From contig NC_052671.1 in assembly GCF_016802725.1 (NCBI RefSeq), forward strand, positions 10,695,002-10,759,001: DNA of 64,000 nucleotides, given 5' to 3'. This stretch comes from Solenopsis invicta (Eukaryota > Arthropoda > Insecta > Hymenoptera > Formicidae). Shown piece after piece: positions 60,101 to 64,000 of the stretch (position 1 is the first letter of the stretch; each line of letters begins with the position of its first letter). Made by a program: the position numbers and the translations under genes. The notes under the pieces were generated by a model that was given only the letters and a program-made list of their open reading frames with translations, did no database searches and was not told where the DNA came from.

Positions 60101-61920
60101 GCAAGGCGAGAGGCTGTAGAAAGCTAACGTCGCTAATTTCAAGAATTGCTACGTGATTTTATCCCGTTCGTTTCGCTTGATTGGATTACTCTTTATATAT
60201 CTCTTTATATATCTCAACGAATCGATGATTTTATCAGGTATCAATATAAATAACTTTTTCACGATACTCCACGCTCGCGAAATATTCGACTGGCATTCAT
60301 ATCGTAGAGGACAGCCTTTCCAAATCGCTCCTGCGTTCACTGCCCACGCGGAAATACGAGCGAGTTGTACTTGTCGCATCGAGTTCGCCAGATTCGAATG
60401 GCGTACGTATATATACATACGTCACTGGCTGTTGCAGACCGTCGAAGTAGTCAAACGTGTCACGATCTGGTTATTCTAGTTAACATCACCGGTGTGCGAA
60501 GCTCCTTTCGTCGTGCGTGCGCTCGTGTTTCTCCTCTTGTGTCTCTTCGAGAATTTAAATACTCGTAACATATATAGACAGCGAATATAGTTGCCTAGAT
60601 ACTACAAAATGTCTCGTTTTCATCAACGATTAGCAACGCAAATTTCTTGTATAAATTAAACGTAGTTGTCGGAGACATGGTCAACTATCAATGCATCAGA
60701 AAATAGTATTCATCTTTCTCTCAAGCATAAAAAATGTTTGGATAATATATAATAAAGGATGCAAAATGTAAATATAAATGTTAAACTTTGTTAATGAGAA
60801 TGTAACTTTGAAATGCATAAAATACAGCTTTAAAACTGAATCACAAGTTCTTCTGAAAATGTAGAGCGCAATAAAAGTTTCTAACTCATGCATATTTTGT
60901 TTTTAATAGAGAAATATTAAATTCACTCTATATCATTTTTAAAGTAACTTTGCACTCAATTTCTTCAGCAATGCAAAAATATAATGTATGTATAAATTTA
61001 TGTATTGGAATTGAAGAATTTTCTATAAAAAAAAGTCCAAACAAGTTAAAAAAATTGAACTTTTAGAAAACAAAGAGAACTTGCTATCTTTGATTCGTTC
61101 ATTGTACAAATATGATAATTTTTTTGCGGACATATAAGTAATAGACACATAAGAATAAAGTTATAGATTTTAATTAATATTTTAAGAATCTATTTAAAAG
61201 CAAAAAGAAACATCTAGACTCTTTCTCGTGGGAATTTTATATTTATTATCTATTTATCGTATAATATTTTGCATTTACTTTTTTATGATATTAATAATAA
61301 TAAAAGAAATATTATTTAAAATATAAAGCAATAATTTTTATATTTTTTATTCAAAAAAGTTTGCAAGTTGTTTTTAACAAAAACATTCGTTTAAATATGA
61401 TCATTTTTCTTCGGACATATAATAGGTATAATAAAAAGATTTAGACTTCAAGATTAATATTTTGAAGAATCCATAAAAATAAAACTAAAAAGACCCCTGA
61501 GCTTGTTTGATTTTTGCCAGAAATTTTATATTTATTATTTACAATATTTGTATTTTCCATTTTCTGTTTGATTTCTGCCGGAACAAAATTGTTCGCAATG
61601 TTACCGATGGAAAATGATTTAATTTAATTTGGTGATATAATTTGGAAAAGCAGAAGTCTATTTTTAAAGAAAAATAGAGTTATTTGGTTTTTGTAGAAAA
61701 CTCTTCAATTTTATATTACATTACGTATTTTGAATTAAAAGAAGTATATATTTGGATTTAAAAGATACACTCTAAAGTTTAAAAATAAAATTAACATGCG
61801 ATGCATATCATACTTTATCTCTCTATTTCTTATCTCTGATTTTCTTATCTTTCCACCACTGTCCTTTAACTTATTTTTTTATCATTGATTTATAGTTGTT
61901 TCATGTTACGACTCGAATAG
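57161..61920. other. Unassigned sequence; no gene recognised
   Basis: Mixed composition: GC-richer at about 58,000-60,130, very AT-rich at 60,600-61,900. Open frames of 60-120 codons occur on both strands in the GC-richer part without domains. No tRNA, rRNA or known microRNA was recognised by eye. Confidence 0.45.
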
Positions 61921-61926
61921 TCGCGG

Positions 61927-61949
61927 TCTCTCTCTCTCTCTCTCTCTGT
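61927..61949. repeat. (CT)n microsatellite
   Basis: About 11 TC units. Confidence 0.9.
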
Positions 61950-64000
61950 CTCTGCATGTAAAAACATGCACCACGAGCTATTCTCGGAAGTCGGGAAAGT
62001 AACCAGCGAAAGACGGAAAGAGAAGTGCGCAAGGGTACGCGACCGAGGAAGAGAACTTGTGGATGTATACAGATGCAGGATGAAACGCGTCCGCTCTTCT
62101 TTGAGCCTAACCGCCCGAGACATTCCATGGAGATGACTCCATGGGTTCCCATTACGTGCGTGCGCGCGCGGGTGTGCTCCCATACACATTCGCGTTGCAA
62201 AGAAAGCAGCGGAGGAGAAGAGGAGCGGAGAGTAGCGACGTCAGAAAGTGGACATTGTCCAGAATCGGCGGACATATAAGGACATCCGCGGACCTTCGCG
62301 TCAGAAAAGGTAGTCCCTTGTAGGGTATCTTGCAGAATGGGAATGGCTTTTTGTAAATCGCCTCGGAACGTCACAACACGATGGTATGCCACTGTAGCGA
62401 TGGATGGGAAGGGCGGGTGAGAGGGTGGAGCGGCTCGGGGGGGGGCGGTTTCATAGAGGGTGGTAATACCCTGCCGGGAGACATGCGTGAGGCATTCGAG
62501 GACCCATCGCCTATCGATTGTTTTCGAGCCGTGAAATTTACATTCCCGGAGTTGTTCGATCGTAAATATGCGGGAATAGATATGCGAGAGTGACAGCGAT
62601 GTTTTCTTTCTTATGATTATTAATGCGTATCCTTAAAATGCAAATTTGACACACGTTTATGTTGAAGCTGTACAAGTTGTTCGAGTGATGTGTCACGACG
62701 GACGCAGACAGTAAATTGTGTTATTTGCGAGGGATTTACGTCATGCAGAAAATAGAAGAAAAGAACGATCGACTTGCGAGCAAATTAGCTGATCGTTAAA
62801 TCGATAAGTTACATAAATATTGAGAATTTATTTTTCTATAAAATATTACACAGACGTTTTGATTATACTTAGTCTTATTGTTAATTAATTATGCGGGTTA
62901 AAATAGTTTTTGTATTACCAGAATAGTTTATGTTAAACTAAAGAAGATTGAGCATAGTTGAAACGCCTGCATAATACTTTATAGGAAAATAAATTATTCT
63001 CTTAATATTTATGTAATTTACAAACTTAATTAATTTGCTCGTAATTGGCTGTTTTTTTCTTTATATTTTGCTTTGCAAAAAGAAAAACGGAGCGTTTATG
63101 GAATAATTACATCAAGCAGATTTACACGTTAGCTTTTTGTTCTCAACTATTAACTCTGCGTAAAGTTTACAATTACACGATGTTTCACTGTCATTAAAAG
63201 AAAAGAAGATAAAGAAAAAATGCAAAAGGGAAAAAAGAAAGGATTAAAAAAAAATGAAAGAAAGCTGGGATCCAGCATTAAACTAAATCATGGTAAACCA
63301 AAGCAGACGGGTGCTCTCTTCTGTCACCTGCAAATACTCGCGTTCAAGTGCAATCACCCGCGTGACGTTGCCGCGCTGCAGAAAAGCACATTCACATTAC
63401 GTTAACCCTGCGACGACGACGTCGACAGCGTCGTATTTCTATCGTAGAAACACACATACACACCGTGACGACAACGACGATGGAGATATGTCCGGATGTT
63501 CGTCTGTGAAGATCGCGTGCGGAGCAAAAAGTTCTCGCAGACCAGCCAGGAAACAAGAAGAGTTCGAGACAGTGCCAGCACCGACAAGGAGCCAACCGTC
63601 TTCGACGCGCTCTACCCCGAAATACATTGCCCATGAAAGACCAGAGCAAGTCTCGAAACATCCGGAGATCACCGTTCGAGACGGACGTATTGGAAAATTC
63701 AACCGAATAATAATAATAATAATTCTGCTCTCTGCTATGAATTTAATGTAAATTAAATAATTTAAATAAGTAAATATTAATTAAGTAACTAGAACGTAAC
63801 AGCACACGCTATGCAGGCTCTTTGATCAATTCATTATTTATGCAATTTTTATATTTATATTAATTAATTGAACGATTATTAAATTAATAAATTTCCAACC
63901 AATCAGGAACGGGTTCCAAATTAGATAACATGCCAATTTTTAAATAGTTTAAAGACTCAAAAATAAAAACAAATTTTAGAATTAAGTTGAAATTAGAGGA
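61950..64000. other. Unassigned sequence with two GC-rich patches
   Basis: About 61,950-62,590 is GC-rich and open on both strands (up to 163 codons on the minus strand). It contains the perfect hairpin CCATGGAG-ATGA-CTCCATGG at 62,125-62,144 and a G9 run near 62,438. About 63,300-63,700 is similar, open for 153 codons on the plus strand, which ends in a (AATAAT)-encoded isoleucine run that is plainly non-coding. These could be untranslated or regulatory DNA near an upstream p130CAS promoter, but nothing shows it. Confidence 0.4.

Noticed and set aside
61890..62392. 163-codon minus-strand frame in a GC-rich patch
   Set aside because: It contains translated (CT)n microsatellite (RERERE), no domain, no splice or start context, and overlaps open frames on the other strand.
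63290..63751. 153-codon plus-strand frame
   Set aside because: It ends in isoleucines encoded by an AATAAT run and has low-complexity Thr/Arg content; no homology recognised.

Overview
The window looks like part of an insect chromosome, most likely Hymenoptera and possibly an ant. The base composition is AT-rich, the genes are spliced with GT-AG introns, the transposons are P-, mariner- and MITE-type, and the proteins are typical single-copy metazoan ones. The ant assignment is an inference; nothing in the sequence fixes the species.

Bases 1-25,634 are one satellite array, entering from the left edge: about 183 head-to-tail monomers of about 140 bp. Large multi-monomer blocks are duplicated within it (offsets 6,729, 3,363, 3,223 and 2,664 bp, all near-integer multiples of 140.2). 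It carries no believable gene. From 25,635 to about 32,050 there is a belt of transposons: a TIR element with internal minisatellites and a 5S-rRNA-like fragment, a 76-bp hairpin, a P-superfamily element, a mariner fold-back element, and two inverted copies of a 130-bp MITE. The P element has a clear 8-bp target duplication, 28-bp TIRs and 17-bp internal inverted repeats. Its transposase is internally deleted, but a 218-codon THAP plus coiled-coil frame remains open, which is similar in architecture and size to the KP repressor of Drosophila.

Bases 32,100-46,578 hold four host genes. TSSC4 (U5 snRNP factor; + strand, one exon), a SMIM13-like small membrane protein (+, two exons) and the N-terminal acetyltransferase catalytic subunit NAA10 (+, one exon) lie in a row, the last two only 104 bp apart. 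Convergent to them is the 3' part of the Cas-family adaptor p130CAS/BCAR1 (-), for which six exons could be joined exactly (572 codons plus stop). One of its introns uses a GC donor. The SH3-coding exon is not found; it probably lies beyond the right end.

Bases 46,579-64,000 are probably the long upstream intron of p130CAS plus unassigned sequence: AT-rich DNA, microsatellites, several palindromic MITE-like elements and a few GC-richer patches whose short open frames resemble no known protein. The genes share no pathway; the window reads as a border between satellite heterochromatin, a transposon belt and ordinary gene-bearing DNA.
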